64,000 nucleotides of DNA from Nelumbo lutea (lineage: Eukaryota > Streptophyta > Magnoliopsida > Proteales > Nelumbonaceae): assembly GCA_022828595.1 (NCBI GenBank), contig JAKGHH010000004.1:22638372-22702371 (forward strand), in the 5' to 3' direction. Positions 1-11,108 of the stretch are shown piece by piece. Under the pieces are notes generated by a model, which was given only the letters and a program-made list of their open reading frames with translations, was not told where the DNA came from and searched no databases. Each line of letters opens with the position of its first letter. Position 1 is the first letter of the stretch. The position numbers were made by a program, and so were the translations under genes.

Positions 1-827
1 CTTGGTCATCATGTTTGACCCATTCCTATCAGTGTGAATTTTTTCAAGTTGCACTTCCCTTTCTTCAAGAAAATTCCGAATCTAGTGATACCTCACATCA
101 ATGTGTTTGGACTTAGAATGAGAGATTGGATTCTTAAACAAGTGAATATCGCTCTGGCTATCACAAAGAAGTGTAAATCTTTCTTCCATCAAACCAAGTT
201 CATTTAAGAACCTCTTCATCCACAATATCTCTTTGCAAGCCTTTGTGACAACTATGTATTCAGCCTTTGTAGTTGACAAAGCTACACATTTTTGCAACTT
301 TGATTGCCATGACACTGCTCCCCCAGCAAAAGTGAACAAGAAACATGATGTAGACTTTCTAGAGTCAATGTCACCTACTATATCAGCATTTGTAAACCCT
401 TCAAGTATAGGTTTACCACCACCAAAACACGAACATATCTTGGATGTGCCTTTCAAACACTTGAGGATCAATTTCACTACAAGCCAATTCTCTTTGCCTA
501 GATTGATAAAAAATCTATTAACCACACCAATTGCATGTGTTATGTCCGACCTAATACAAACCATAGCATAGATAAGACTTCCTATGGTAGAGGCATAGGG
601 AATGTTCTTCATTTTTTCAATTTCTTTCTCATTCTTTGAGCTTTGATCACTAGACAATCTGAAATGATTTGCCAATGGAGTATTAACTGGTTTTGCTTTG
701 TCCATGCAAAATCTCTCAATGACCTTTTCTTTGTAGCTATTCTTGTGACAACCATAATCCCTTGGATTTTCCTATCACGTGAGATTTTCATACCCAAGAT
801 TTGTTGGGCTGGACCTAAGTCCTTCAT
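1..827 (-). pseudogene. copia reverse transcriptase end and RNase H, broken, cut by window edge
   Basis: 609-827 holds the region after the catalytic box (MKDLGPAQQILGMKISRDR). 82-705 holds PYASTIGSLIYAMVCIRSD and the RNase H part (GFTNADIVGD, ALSTTKAEYIVVTKACKE, LLCDSQSDIHLFKNP, SKHIDVRYH). A stop follows HIDVRYH near 82-84, and the same frame then reads on as LEKIHTDRNGSNMMTK to the left edge, the normal C-terminal end of copia pol. RNase H degrades the RNA strand during replication. Confidence 0.9.
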
Positions 828-845
828 GGAGAAATACTTGCTTAA

Positions 846-1413
846 CTACTTTAATTTGTCAATTTTTGTCTTATCTTGCCCAACAATCAACTTGTCATCA
901 ACATTTAGCAAAATAATGATAAAATCATCATTAGAAAAATACTTAGTGAAAACACAGTGATTTGAAGTTGTTTTACCATACCCATGCTCTGTCATAAAAG
1001 ATTCAAACTTTTGGTACCATTGCCTTGGAGCTTGTTTCAAACTATACAAGCTCTTCCTCAGCTTGCAAATCATATGTTCTTTCCCTTTGACTTCAAATCC
1101 TTCTAGTTGTTTCATGTAGATGTCTTCTTCCAAGTCACCATGGAGCTGTTTTGGCATTTAATTGTTCAACTTCCAAATCCATACTTACAGCCAAGGTCAA
1201 TGTAATACGTATTGATGACATTTTTACAACTATGGAGAAAATTTCATCAAAATTGATGCCATTTTTCTGTCCAAATCCCTTCACAACCAATCTTGCCTTG
1301 TACCTTGGTTGCGAGCTCTTATCTTCGTGCTTCAACTTATATACCCATTTGTTCTTGAGTGCCTTTTTACCCTTGGGTAGTTCCACCAAATCATAGGTAT
1401 GACTCTTATGCAA
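846..1413 (-). pseudogene. copia reverse transcriptase, broken
   Basis: Two overlapping frames give the reverse transcriptase core. At 1135-1413 are WVYKLKHED, YKARLVVKGFGQ and the IRITLTLAVSMDLEV stretch. At 846-1157 are LRKSLYSLKQAPRQWYQKF and the catalytic box. The catalytic motif reads LLNVDDKLIVG, so the two aspartates remain but the usual preceding tyrosine is asparagine. A frameshift lies near 1140-1157. Confidence 0.9.
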
Positions 1414-1428
1414 AGAGTCAATCTCCTC

Positions 1429-1884
1429 TTACATAGCTTTGAACCATTCTTTCTTGTGCTCACTTTCTTGAGCCTTATGATAGCTTTTGGGTTCACCTAC
1501 ATCTAAAAGCATTATGTACTCATTTGGTGGATATTTTCTTGATGGTTGACATTCCCTAGTTGATCTTCTTAATTCAATTGGTGGCTCTTGAGAGGGATGC
1601 TCCCCCTGTTCATCATCACTATTGACATCTTCATTGGGAACATTCTCATTATTTTTTGAATTCACATCTTCTTGTTGCACATCTCCCCCATCATTTCTGT
1701 GCACCAAGGGAGGAGACATTGGATCCAAGTCTACAAGTTCACCATCATTTGCATGAGGCTTCTCAACTTTTTCAAAGTCTTCAATTGTTTGGTCTTCAAG
1801 AAAGACCACATCTCTATTTCTGATGATATTCTTTCCGACTGAACCCCATAGCCTGTAGCCAAACTTTTCATCTGCATATCCCAA
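1429..1884 (-). pseudogene. copia linker between integrase and reverse transcriptase
   Basis: This 151-codon open stretch starts in the second duplicated block (MGYADEKFGYRLW). It is rich in acidic residues and Asn/Gln, then reaches RRSTRECQPSRKYPPNEYIML, the usual low-complexity lead into copia reverse transcriptase. No catalytic function is expected. Confidence 0.75.
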
Positions 1885-2049
1885 GAAAACATACTACTTG
1901 GTTTTGTTATCAAGCTTAGACCGCTCATCCTTGGGTATATGCACAAAGGCCCTGTAGCCAAACTTTTCATCTGCATATCCCAAGAAAACATACTACTTGG
2001 TTTTGTTATCAAGCTTAGACTGCTCATCCTTGGGTATATGCACAAAGGC
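1852..2049 (-). repeat. 99-bp tandem duplication in the copia pol
   Basis: The blocks 1852-1950 and 1951-2049 are the same 99 bp side by side and differ at about one base (accgct versus actgct). The unit encodes the end of integrase (PKDEQSKLDNKTK) and the start of the next part of pol (YVFLGYADEKFGYR). Both copies contain the same in-frame stop. The duplication therefore arose after that stop and is recent relative to the element. Confidence 0.9.
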
Positions 2050-2780
2050 CCTGCAACCAAATACTTTGAGATGACCATAGGAAATATCTTTTCCAATCCA
2101 TACCCTTTCAGCAACATCACCATTCAAAGGAACTGTGGGAGACAAATTAATCAAATACACAGCTGTACGCATTGCTTCTCCCCAATAACATCTTGGCAAC
2201 TTTGCTTGGGACAACATGCATCCAACTCTCTCTAGAATGGTGCGGTTCATTCTCTTAGCTACACCATTTTGTTGTGGGGTCTTAGGGACTGGACTGATTG
2301 CTGAAGTCGAATGCCATAGTTTTTATAATAATTCTGAAATGGACCTTCGTACTCACTACCATTGTCAGTACGAATACACTTGAGAGGTCTACCTGTCTCT
2401 CTTTCAACCATAGCATGAAAAACTTTAAAAACATCTAGTACTTGATCTTTAGATTTCAAAGCATAAGCCCATACTTTTCTACTAGCATCATCTATGAAAG
2501 TAACAAAATAAGATGTACCACCAAGAGTTTTGACTTTCATAGGCTCACAGGCATCAGAATGAATTAGTTCTAAAACATGTTTTCTTCTATGAGGAGGAGA
2601 GCTTTGAAATGAAACTCTATTTTGCTTACCAGCTAAGCAATGAATGCAAGTATTAAAATGTGTACCTTTCATGCTAGTTAATAGACTTTTCTTGGCAAGA
2701 ATTTGCATTCCCTTCTTGCTCATGTGTCCCAATCGTCTATGCCATAAATCTATAGAGACTTCATTTTCTATGGTGTTCAT
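1993..2780 (-). pseudogene. copia integrase, split and with altered catalytic site
   Basis: The frame at 2259-2780 holds the GAG_pre-integrase region (LWHRRLGHMS, then CIHCLAGK) and the integrase core with two catalytic aspartates (LIHSDACEP and IRTDNGSEY). A frameshift near 2260-2300 moves the rest to the frame that includes 1993-2250 (MNRTILERVGCML, VFGCRAFVHIPKDEQ). The third catalytic position, in the motif GVAxRMN, reads lysine (codon 2254-2256) instead of glutamate. With the frameshift this rules out a working integrase. Confidence 0.9.
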
Positions 2781-2870
2781 TTCGCCTTTGCAAACACATC
2801 CCTGTGTATGGTAGAGAGTGCAACACCTGTTGCCTTTTGCTACTGCAAGAGACCCCTTAGATAGTCTCCA

Positions 2871-3533
2871 TTATCCATTGCCAAATTGATTATTAAAACC
2901 TTCTCCATCTAGCTTTCTAGTTGAAATAAGATTTAAGCGGAGATTTGAAACATGCCTGACATCCTTGAGAACTAATTTATAATCTATATTAGTCTCAAGG
3001 TAAATATCACCCATCCCCACAATTTTGTAAATTCCACTATTTCCCATTCTCACAACACCAAAATCACCTATATTGTAAGAGATGAAATATTCCTTGTGAG
3101 GAGTAGCATGATAGGAAGCACCTGTATCAACAATCCAATCCATGTCATGACATGCTAAATTAATGAATGACTCTTCATAGCCTGTAAGAACAATGATATC
3201 TCCACTTGTAACTGTAGTGGTGTTTTTTTCCTCATTTCTATCACTTTCTTTACTATCTTTCTTGTTGTACATTTTTAGTTTCCAACACTCACTCTTGTAA
3301 TGACCTTGTTTTTTGCAATGAAAGCATGTAATGTCCTTCCTTGACTTTGACTTGCCTCTAGACTTGTCATGGCTATGTGGACCTCTGCTTTGGCTTCTAC
3401 CCCGTCTTTCTGTAAGGAGAGCATATGGTTTTGGGTTCATTGATTTTCTCTTAATTTCTTCATTTAGAAAACTACTTCTTACCATGCTTGTTATCATTAT
3501 TCCATCGGGTGTAGAGTTGTTGAGAGATACCAT
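2871..3533 (-). pseudogene. copia gag CCHC knuckle and protease, broken
   Basis: This 220-codon stretch carries a retroviral zinc knuckle (CFHCKKQGHYKSEC, about residues 74-87), which binds RNA. Further on is the aspartic protease signature WIVDTGASYHAT (about residues 132-143). The catalytic DTG triad is intact. The fragment begins without the upstream gag and ends at a frame break before integrase, so it is one piece of a split gag-pol. Confidence 0.9.
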
Positions 3534-3632
3534 AAGTGTTTTCCAACTTTATAGCAATGAACTAAGTAATAATAGAGATTGAAGCTCATCATCCAACACC
3601 ATTTTCATTGAAGCTAATTAATTTACAATGTC

Positions 3633-4007
3633 CTACATTTGTTTCAAGTGTTCAGTGATAGACGTACTTTCTTTGTACTTCAAATTTACAAGCTTTCTAA
3701 TTAGGAAAGCCTTATTGTTGGTGGTTTTCTTCTCATACAATTCTTCCAACTTGATCCAAAGTGGAAGAGTTGAGGTTTCATTTGCTACAAGGTGATAAAA
3801 ATTATCATCCAACCATTGTCTAATAAAAGCAACTGCTTTCAAGTCAAAGAGTTCCCAATCTTCATTGGACATGTCTTTTAGCTTGCCATTTTCACCTTTC
3901 GTAGGTGCATATAAATCTCTAGAAAGCAACAAATCCTTCATTTTTTGTTTCTAGAGAGACCAATTTCTTCCATTTAGTAAAATCATTCTAATTGAACTTC
4001 CTTCCAT
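3633..4007 (-). pseudogene. copia gag N-terminal part (UBN2-like), broken
   Basis: An ATG at 4007 lies 23 bp inside the primer site and starts a gag-like reading frame. An in-frame TAG interrupts it after about 18 codons. The frame then continues as a 102-codon ORF with the typical copia gag segment containing DLYAPTKG, WLDDNFYHLV and LKYKESTSITEHL. Gag forms the cytoplasmic particle that packages the RNA. The stop separates the start codon from the rest, so no full gag can be made. Confidence 0.85.
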
Positions 4008-4029
4008 GATTCACACAAGAACCAAATGT

Positions 4030-4044
4030 GCTTTGATACTAGTT
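4030..4044 (-). promoter_or_regulatory. Primer-binding site of the copia element
   Basis: Read on the minus strand, the bases next to the LTR are close to the TGGTATCAGAGC type complementary to initiator methionine tRNA, which primes minus-strand DNA synthesis in most plant copia elements. The match is imperfect (CTAGTATCAAAGC here), as expected for an old copy. Confidence 0.65.
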
Positions 4045-4178
4045 TGTTGGATAGCCAAGGACGTGTTGGCTTGCCTTGCAAGCCAATGTAAAAAGTCCCT
4101 TGACTTGCTAATACCTTCTTTTTTGTCTTTTCTCGTCTTTATTAGTGGGTCCCACCTCATAAGGAGGGAACCCCAACA
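4045..4178 (-). repeat. 5' LTR of the copia element
   Basis: On the plus strand the segment opens with TGTTGG and closes with CCAACA, perfect inverted ends of the TG...CA type. It directly abuts the primer-binding site at 4030-4044. The partner LTR is outside the window, so the boundary rests on the terminal hexamers and the adjacent primer site only. Confidence 0.7.
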
Positions 4179-5098
4179 CATACGTGGTAAGGGAGAGAAG
4201 TAATTTAGTGCTTCTCGAATTCACAAATTGAAAACAAAACCCCTAATTCTATAATTCACTATACAATCTCACAACCACAGGTGAATGTTGGAGAGTGAGG
4301 AGTGGAGACACCATTGCCAGGTATATCTGCAAACCTACAAAAACACCACCCACTAGAGCAAATAAATGTTGGCAACTGGTTAAAATGACTTTTCGTTGTA
4401 GTTTTTTTTTTTCTTTTTCCTTTTCTTTTCATCTTTAAATGGAGTGAGCCACCCCTACAATGGATGGCCAGTGGCTCCCCTATTATGTTTTGACAATTTC
4501 TACTATTTTCAGGTTATGTTTTTTTTTTGTTATACGTGAATATTTTGGATAATCCTCCACAACTTGTAAGTTCCAACTTTTTAATCCCTTGCAATTTTCT
4601 ATTATTTTCCTGTGTATTTAAGACTAGATACATGGTAGTTGCCATGAGTTTTCTTCTTTAATGCTAACATGAGTCTTCATGATATAATGTTGATACAAGG
4701 TTTGTAAAGGTTTTCCTACATTTTCCTTCCTTTCCCTACTTTTTCCTTCAAACCAAACACAACCAAAGTGCTTGAGTGTTGCATTCACAAATCACAAGTT
4801 TATTTGGAGTATGATGGGCATACATAATCACATACATGGTTTCACAGTTCAGTGTTTTATTATGGAAGTAAAGAAATGGCAGAAGAGTGACAAGTGATCA
4901 TCAGTTGCCACATTATCGAGGCCTAGAATGAACAGGTCCAGAAGGGGAACGAGTCCAAGTAATTGGTCATGGTTGATTTTATTGATTCATAGCTCCAATC
5001 CTGGAAAAACTGGCTAAGAAACTATCTAGCTAATTCTGATTGATTGGGCTATGGATGAAATGCCAACCTAACCATTTATGGTTCCTACAAGGAAAGAA
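4179..5098. other. Intergenic stretch with one MITE half
   Basis: No gene is supported. Around 4685-4768 the sequence (aaaggttttcctacatttt... ccttcaaaccaaacacaacc) is the reverse complement of one arm of the Tourist-like MITE at 54354-54482, so it is a half element or a relic. The rest shows no structure beyond T-runs. Confidence 0.5.
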
Positions 5099-6278
5099 TG
5101 TTAGACAGTTTATGCCCTTAGCTCCAATCAACATGATGTATAATATGACATTTATTGTAAATGAATAAAGTACATATTTGATTCGTGTTATTGCAGTGTG
5201 TTTTCGTGTAATACCCTTAAACTGGACACATGAAACTTGTGTTATTTAGAATCTTCACAACCATTGGATAGATCTGGGGAGATTTATCCTACCAAGGCTG
5301 ACACTGATGTGTCGCCAAGTTGATTGGGGTAGGTTGTCTCAACTGCCAGGGTGAGACCTGAGGTACATGTAGTGTGGGTTTTCTTTAAACCCTGAATCGG
5401 ACCAAATTCCAGTATTGCCCTGGACCTTGAAGACAGATGGGCAAAACTGGAATGTTACACCTGACCCTTAGATTCGATCGTGATACTACACTAGGTGTCG
5501 GATTGGGTTATCTTTGATATGTCAATCAGTGAAATCCTTAGAGGGGGTCAAAACCTGGGTATATTGGGACAGTTCGAGAAATCATCTGAGTAGGTGATCA
5601 TAAGATCAACCCCTTTGTCGGACAAAATGAATGATCAGGGAAATGCACTCTCTTTGATGGAAACCTAAACTGTCGGTAGTGGATTTCAAAAGTGTTTGAA
5701 ATTTGGTTTTGCAAAATATATTTATATAGAGATATACTTATATATTATGGTCTCAAATTGTTTGCAAAAAGTTTTAATTCCCGGGATCCATGTGATTAGA
5801 GAGTGCAGCACTGTACCTTGTAGCCGAGGGAGAGGTCCTCTCTTGTCGGGCAGTATTTGATCATTAAGGGCTGAGAGATTAAGTGTAAGACTATTGAGGG
5901 TTATACATGATGGGCTAATTTTGCATCTGCCCACAGTCCATGGGCCTTCATAAGATGGCTGGACCTGAGGACCATTTATTGTAAATGTTGGGTCCGTTAA
6001 GAGTCTATGGTGATGGACTTAGGGTTCACTGTATTCGACAGTGAATTTGGCCAGGCCTTGTAACAGAGGCTAGGCTGAACCCATGTGGTTGATGTGTAAA
6101 TCGATGATAGGGTCCCACACCATACAAAGAGAACCAAGCTAGCCAACATTAAAAGGAAGTGAGTATGAAAGCTTAATGGGCCTAAGGCCCATTTCGAACT
6201 GGGTTAATTGGATTAATTAAATAGGGGCAAATCTGGCTATGGATCAGTAGATAAGGATAAGAGGGTAACTCCTATCCA

Positions 6279-6442
6279 CTTAAAGAGTCCAGATCTAAAT
6301 AGAGATTTGGATCAAGGAAATCCTAATTTGATTAGGAAAAGCTGATCTTGATATGCAAATAAGATAATGGATTATTCTTATCGCTTAAAGAGTTCAGATC
6401 CAAATAAAGATTTGGATCAAGAGAATCCTAATCAGATTAGGA
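6279..6442 (+). repeat. Duplicated block upstream of a TATA box
   Basis: Two copies of about 59 bp beginning CTTAAAGAG (6279-6337 and 6384-6442) share AGATTTGGATCAAG and AATCCTAAT. They are 105 bp apart and diverged at several positions. Directly repeated blocks in front of the transcription start are common in U3 regions of plant LTRs. Confidence 0.7.
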
Positions 6443-6458
6443 GGTTGTCTCTTTATGG

Positions 6459-6468
6459 CTATAAATAG
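6459..6468 (+). promoter_or_regulatory. TATA box of the putative LTR
   Basis: CTATAAATAG follows the duplicated block and precedes a pyrimidine-rich stretch (tctgccttcagttctttctctccc), a typical plant core promoter layout. No gene ORF follows, so the simplest reading is an LTR promoter. Confidence 0.5.
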
Positions 6469-7147
6469 AGAGCAGGGCGGATCTGAAAAACACACACAAC
6501 TCAGTTTGATTGTTTCTGCCTTCAGTTCTTTCTCTCCCTACTCTTGCAGCCTTACCCTGTTCGATCTCCATTTCTCATAACTGACCAAGATTGGATCTTG
6601 GTATTGTTTCTTGCTAGAAGAAACAATTCTGAAGTTGTGCTCACTACCCCATTTGATTATTGTTAAAGAATCACAAGTTCTTGGTGAAGAACTACCTGTT
6701 GATCTTGCCTCATCATAAACTGTGTCATTTTCAGTAGATGGAGGATTTGGTACACTCTTTGGGCGTGAACACCTGCATTGGGATGAGCATTTTTTCATGA
6801 ATTTCGTATCAGGTATATTTCTCCCTAATCTTGGTTTCTGATTTGGTCCGGTTTGATTACAAGAATGAACTTTGAAAATGCAGTTTTCTAAATTGGGAAT
6901 ACGATTCCCGGATGGGAGTAAAGAAATTTTTTGAAATTTTGCCCAACCTTCCTGCATGGTCCAATCATCCATATGATGGATCTCCCATCCCTTCAAAGAA
7001 GAGCTGCAGTAGAAGATGATGAAACACACATGGTTCTTGCATAAATATATTTTCCATTCCTGTGGAAAAATAGACCTCCATAAACTCTATTTGGACATCA
7101 GCTACTTGTTAGTCCTCAAAAATGTGCTTGAGATTTCTATTAATATA

Positions 7148-7325
7148 TGGGGGGTGTTTTGTTTTTGGATTTTGAGAAAGGAAAAGTTGGTTATTTGGAT
7201 TTTGGTTCCCATTGACCACGAAACCTATATTGTTTTTTTTTTAGATTTATGTGGGGATGAGGGAAACTTTATTTCCTTGGGTATCACTTACCTTATCTGG
7301 TGGGTGAATAACTTTCCCACCTAGG
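7148..7325 (-). repeat. Dispersed repeat, inverted copy of 23285-23450
   Basis: Read on the minus strand, the segment shares TCAATGGGAACCAAAATCC, a CTCAAAATCCAAAAA-like tail and an upstream CCACCTAGG-like start with 23285-23450. No terminal repeats could be fixed, so the class is unknown. Confidence 0.55.
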
Positions 7326-8749
7326 GGGATGAGGGAAACTTTGTTTCTGATTTACTTTTTAACATTAATATAAACAAAATATTAGGTCATTAGCTTTGAG
7401 CCAGGGACCCATTAGTGGTTAGTGCAAGTCCACTGATGGACTAATGTATCATGTAGATAGACCCTGTTGAGAGAGAACTCGGATTCAGTATTCATAAAAT
7501 GATGCTCATATTGTTCTTGCAGCCACTTGTAAATGTGTATTAGAAATATCTCAGTATTTAAATATTTTTATTCATAAGGAGATATTCTCAATGCACAACT
7601 GCAAGTGACTGTAAATATGTGTATACACTGTTTTGTGAGGACTAAATCCATCTCGTTGAGAGCCCAGGCTGCCAAATATGAACAGCCAAAATTTTCTCGC
7701 CTACTCATGTTAATATGTGTGTAAACTGTTTTGTGAGGACTAAGTCCACTTAGGCTCTGAAAGGCCGAAGCCTAATCCAGCATGCAATTCGATTATTTCA
7801 TATTCTAATGATCTGGATCAAATTCAGATTTTATAACCTACATCTAATTAATAATTGGATTAAACGCGGATTCGTCTCCATATGATCCAATTAACGTTCA
7901 AGTTTGATAATATAATTTTATAAATAATAAATTCAATATTTTATATTTATATAATTTTATTATATATATAATTAATATTTTACCCTTTTCATTATTTTAA
8001 AGAAATTTAAAACGGATTCGGATTGAATCCAAATCCCACCTACTAAATCCAATCCGAGCCCAGCGTTGTTCATCTGAAAAGCTAGAAATAGGATGGTCTA
8101 ACTGGGTATCGTCATCCTGAATCCTGTTGCAGAGCTGTTTCTGTAGCCCTCAGTCCAGGATCCACTGGATCAGCCTAAGAGACAAACCCTGCCGGCTGAG
8201 AGCCTGAGAATCTGAGTGCCCACGGACCACGACCCACCTATCCGATTCTTTGTGATGCTGTGCTCACTTCTGCATGTAGTAGTGCAGGAATTGTTTGTAT
8301 TTGGTCTAGCAGGCCCCAGCATTCAAATCAGGGCAGTGGGCAAGGCGGAAAGTTGTGAGCATCCCATGAAGGTGAGCTAAAACCCATTATTAGGTTGGCC
8401 CTGTTTGAAGCTAGTTAGTTTGGGCCTTCGGTATCTTACCTTACCTCGGAGCCCATGGGCTGTTTTTACCCCTTACCCACAATGCAAAGAATGTTACGCG
8501 AGCCAACTCAATTTTGCTATCGGTCACGGTCCTCACGGACCTCACGGAGTGCTGCAAGTTGCTCCTCCACCGATTCAGCCCACAGGTGGATTAGTTCCAA
8601 ACTTAATGCCATTTATGAGGCTTTTTTCCTGCCATAAATGTTGAGGCTTTTATATGTTCAGAGAATAAGGGTAAACTTTTGGCCCTTTGCTACTTCGATA
8701 AAATTACCCTTTTACCCCTAAAAGAAAACGAAAAATCTAATCCGAGAGA
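7326..8749. other. Intergenic stretch, no gene seen
   Basis: There is AT-rich DNA around 7900-7990 and repeated GATCC/GGATT motifs, as seen in other repeat remnants of the window (36.9-37.1 kb). Short ORFs near 8405-8644 have no recognisable protein features. Nothing else could be supported. Confidence 0.4.
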
Positions 8750-8752
8750 TTA

Positions 8753-9014
8753 TGGTTCGTTTGGTTTGCAGGAATAGAAGTCTAGAATTGGAATCTAACT
8801 GTTTGGTTGGGTTGAATCGAAATATCATTTTCATTTTTGGTGGAATGGAATTCCCGCTTTAAGGGAATGGTCATTCCCTCCTCTCTTGGGAATGAAAACC
8901 ATTCCAGCTAAATCCAATTCCCGTCTGAAAAAAAACAAACATTGGGGATAGACCATTTTGGTTCTGATTCTGACAGATTTTGATTTTACTTCTAACTGTG
9001 AACTAAACAGACTC
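8753..9014. mobile_element. Tourist-like MITE (TTA target duplication)
   Basis: The element starts TGGTTCGTTTGG and the reverse complement of its right end reads GAGTCTGTTTAG. Both sides are flanked by TTA (8750-8752 and 9015-9017). TTA duplications and GTTTGG-type ends are typical of PIF/Harbinger-derived Tourist MITEs. It has no coding capacity. Its right flank was later hit by the hAT-type element at 9020. Confidence 0.55.
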
Positions 9015-9019
9015 TTAGT

Positions 9020-9361
9020 CAAGGTTTTATAAACCGACCCGGAAGCATAACCGTTCTGGTCACCGGTTTCTGGGTCAACAGTTCGACTGTCCGAGTCAAA
9101 TGGTTTAAATATTGTAAATGGTGATATGTCATCTTACCCATTAGATTGGAATATTAGGGTAAGATGCATATAAATACAAGAGAAAAAAGGTTTGATTATT
9201 TGAGAATGAGAGAGATGTGAGAAGCTATTGATGGTTGAGAGAGTTTAGAAGAAGAAGAAGAAGAAGAAGAAGAAGAAAAAGAGGTAACTTGCAAGAGCGG
9301 CGATGACAATGTCAAACTATAGTGGCGGCAATTAAAGTAAATGTGAGATTTCTCTCAGTCT

Positions 9362-9397
<36 letters not shown>

Positions 9398-9634
9398 GTA
9401 GATCTCAGATCTGAGAGATCTTCTCTTTTCATTTTTGCTCTTACTTAATAAACTGCAAACTGTTATTCGAGTCGAATGATTCAACGATCAAACCATTCGG
9501 ATCAACAATTCGTTGACTAATTCAATGGTTTTTTTACCAAAAACCAGATTTGGGGTAAAACGGAACTGTTCGCCTGAACGATTTCTGGTCCAAACAGTCC
9601 GATCGTTTGGGTCAACGACGGTTCGAAAACTTTG
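9020..9634. mobile_element. hAT-type non-autonomous element with perfect 8-bp target duplication
   Basis: The ends are CAAGGTTTTATAAACCG on the left and, reverse-complemented, CAAAGTTTTCGAACCG on the right. The eight bases CTCTTAGT occur directly on both sides (9012-9019 and 9635-9642). Eight-base duplications are the hallmark of hAT transposition. The 615-bp body carries a GAA microsatellite (about 9247-9279) and a CT tract (about 9367-9395) and no transposase. The same ends recur at 42243-42532 and 56035-56317. Confidence 0.85.
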
Positions 9635-9642
9635 CTCTTAGT

Positions 9643-11108
9643 CCTATTAGATTTTATTGCAGTAGGCAATAACATTACCGTATTCCTCCTCCATCCCCAT
9701 CATCTAAGTCTTGTCGCCATTATAAGTGATTAACTAATTTCTCGTTAATCATGTCCAATTCACTCTAGCTCTTCTATTCCCTTCAACAAAGCACTATTGT
9801 TTTATTGCAACTTAAATATTATTTTTATCTAAGATGTGGAAAAGATATGGTATGAAAATAATTTTGACCAATCATTGCGTGCAAATGCACTGTCACATTG
9901 TTTTGATTTTCTAGAGGTTGAGTCGAGTACTTGATCCCAAGAATTTACTTGCATTGGGGCCCATTTACCTTTTAAGACATTTCAGTGAAAGATGGGTTCG
10001 GATGTAGTATACATGTTAGGTAAAAAATGTTTGGATTAAATGCACGTTAACTAAGATATATATCACCCAGCTATTACATACTCACTCATTGTGCTTGCCT
10101 AATGTGCCTACTACATCAGGACCCGTGAAACACCACTCAAGTTGAAGGCAAACTTGTCAACAGATCTAATAGGATTAGGTAAAAGATACAATCTCTACTA
10201 CAGATGTAATAGGATTAGGTAAAAGATACAATCTCTACTGGTAAGCAGTAGCCCAAAATTTTTGGGCTTGGCTCAGATTTTGTGTCTCAGGCCTAGTCGG
10301 TGCCCCACATCAGGTCTGTCCTGGTCCACAATACATTTTTATATATACACACCATATTATCATATAAAATAATATATATTTTATAACATATAATGCATAT
10401 CATTTATTTTTACATATATTATATATTATTATTACACAACTTAAAATGTAAAATATTATAGATGCTTAATATAATGTTTCAGAAGTCATTGGCCGAGTGA
10501 GAACCCGGCCCGGCTCGTGATCACCCCGGTTTTAATCCCTTCTTCTCTTGTAGGTAATCCGAAATTGGAAGAAGCATGTTTTTCTTTTTCTTTCCTTTTT
10601 TAACCTCTTCTTTATTCCATTATTCATCCAAACAGAATAGGATAAATAGTTCAAATGAATTGAAGTTTGGAGACCGTCACCCAGAATCTTATTTGCATGC
10701 TTTACTACTCCCAACAAAAAGAGGGAAAATGGAATAGCAGAAAAGAAATACAAATTAAAAGTAAACCAAAGATCTAAAGGGAGGAAAAAAACGTAGCTGG
10801 GGTAGTTAAATTAAACTAGGTATATTGATGCTGTCTCCCTTTAATAAATTTGTTGGAAGGAATGGAATTTTTGTATACAAAGTATATGAATCCTCTTTCC
10901 CTTGGGAAGATGCCAACAACAACGGGTAACCGAAAGGCTCATTGAGACTGACTTGTGATTAACAACAATTAATTTGTACAGTCACAGAATGATTTTTTTT
11001 TTCTTTTTCTTTCTTTGATACTGGACGCGTCAAGGAATATAGATATCCACAGCAACGCCAACGCGTAGAGTATTGTACAAGCAAGTATCAGCAAATACTA
11101 ATGGGCAT
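9643..11108. other. Intergenic stretch downstream of PHO1
   Basis: It holds a 40-bp tandem repeat at 10161-10240, an AT-rich block at 10330-10470, and GGCCCGGC-type repeat fragments near 10240-10530 related to the element at 17862-18229. No gene is supported. The right end should contain the 3' untranslated region of PHO1, but no clear polyadenylation site could be fixed. Confidence 0.45.
10161..10240. repeat. 40-bp tandem duplication
   Basis: CAGATCTAATAGGATTAGG and CAGATGTAATAGGATTAGG start two adjacent 40-bp units (10161-10200 and 10201-10240) that differ at only one or two positions. It looks like a recent local duplication. Confidence 0.9.

Larger units (their letters stand above)
1..4178 (-). 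mobile_element. Degenerate Ty1/copia LTR retrotransposon, left part outside window
   Basis: The minus strand carries, in order from right to left, a short LTR, a primer-binding site, gag, a CCHC knuckle, protease, integrase, reverse transcriptase and RNase H. Integrase before reverse transcriptase defines Ty1/copia. The coding region is broken by many stops and frameshifts, so the copy is dead. The RNase H end still reads at the left edge, so the 3' LTR must lie just outside the window. The short LTR (about 134 bp) fits the compact copia lineages, but I do not assign a lineage. Confidence 0.95.
5099..6995 (+). repeat. Possible solo LTR of an unidentified retrotransposon
   Basis: The segment opens with TGTTAGACAG at 5099 and ends ...CTTCA at 6995. 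It is flanked by the same five bases, AAGAA (5094-5098 and 6996-7000), as a 5-bp target duplication would be. It contains a promoter-like TATA sequence at 6459-6468 and a duplicated block just upstream. There is no coding region or partner LTR. An A-rich 5-mer can match by chance, so the right boundary is weak. Confidence 0.4.

Noticed and set aside
6538..7029. 163-codon minus-strand ORF
   Set aside because: It lies inside the putative LTR, has no recognisable domain, and its composition does not look coding.
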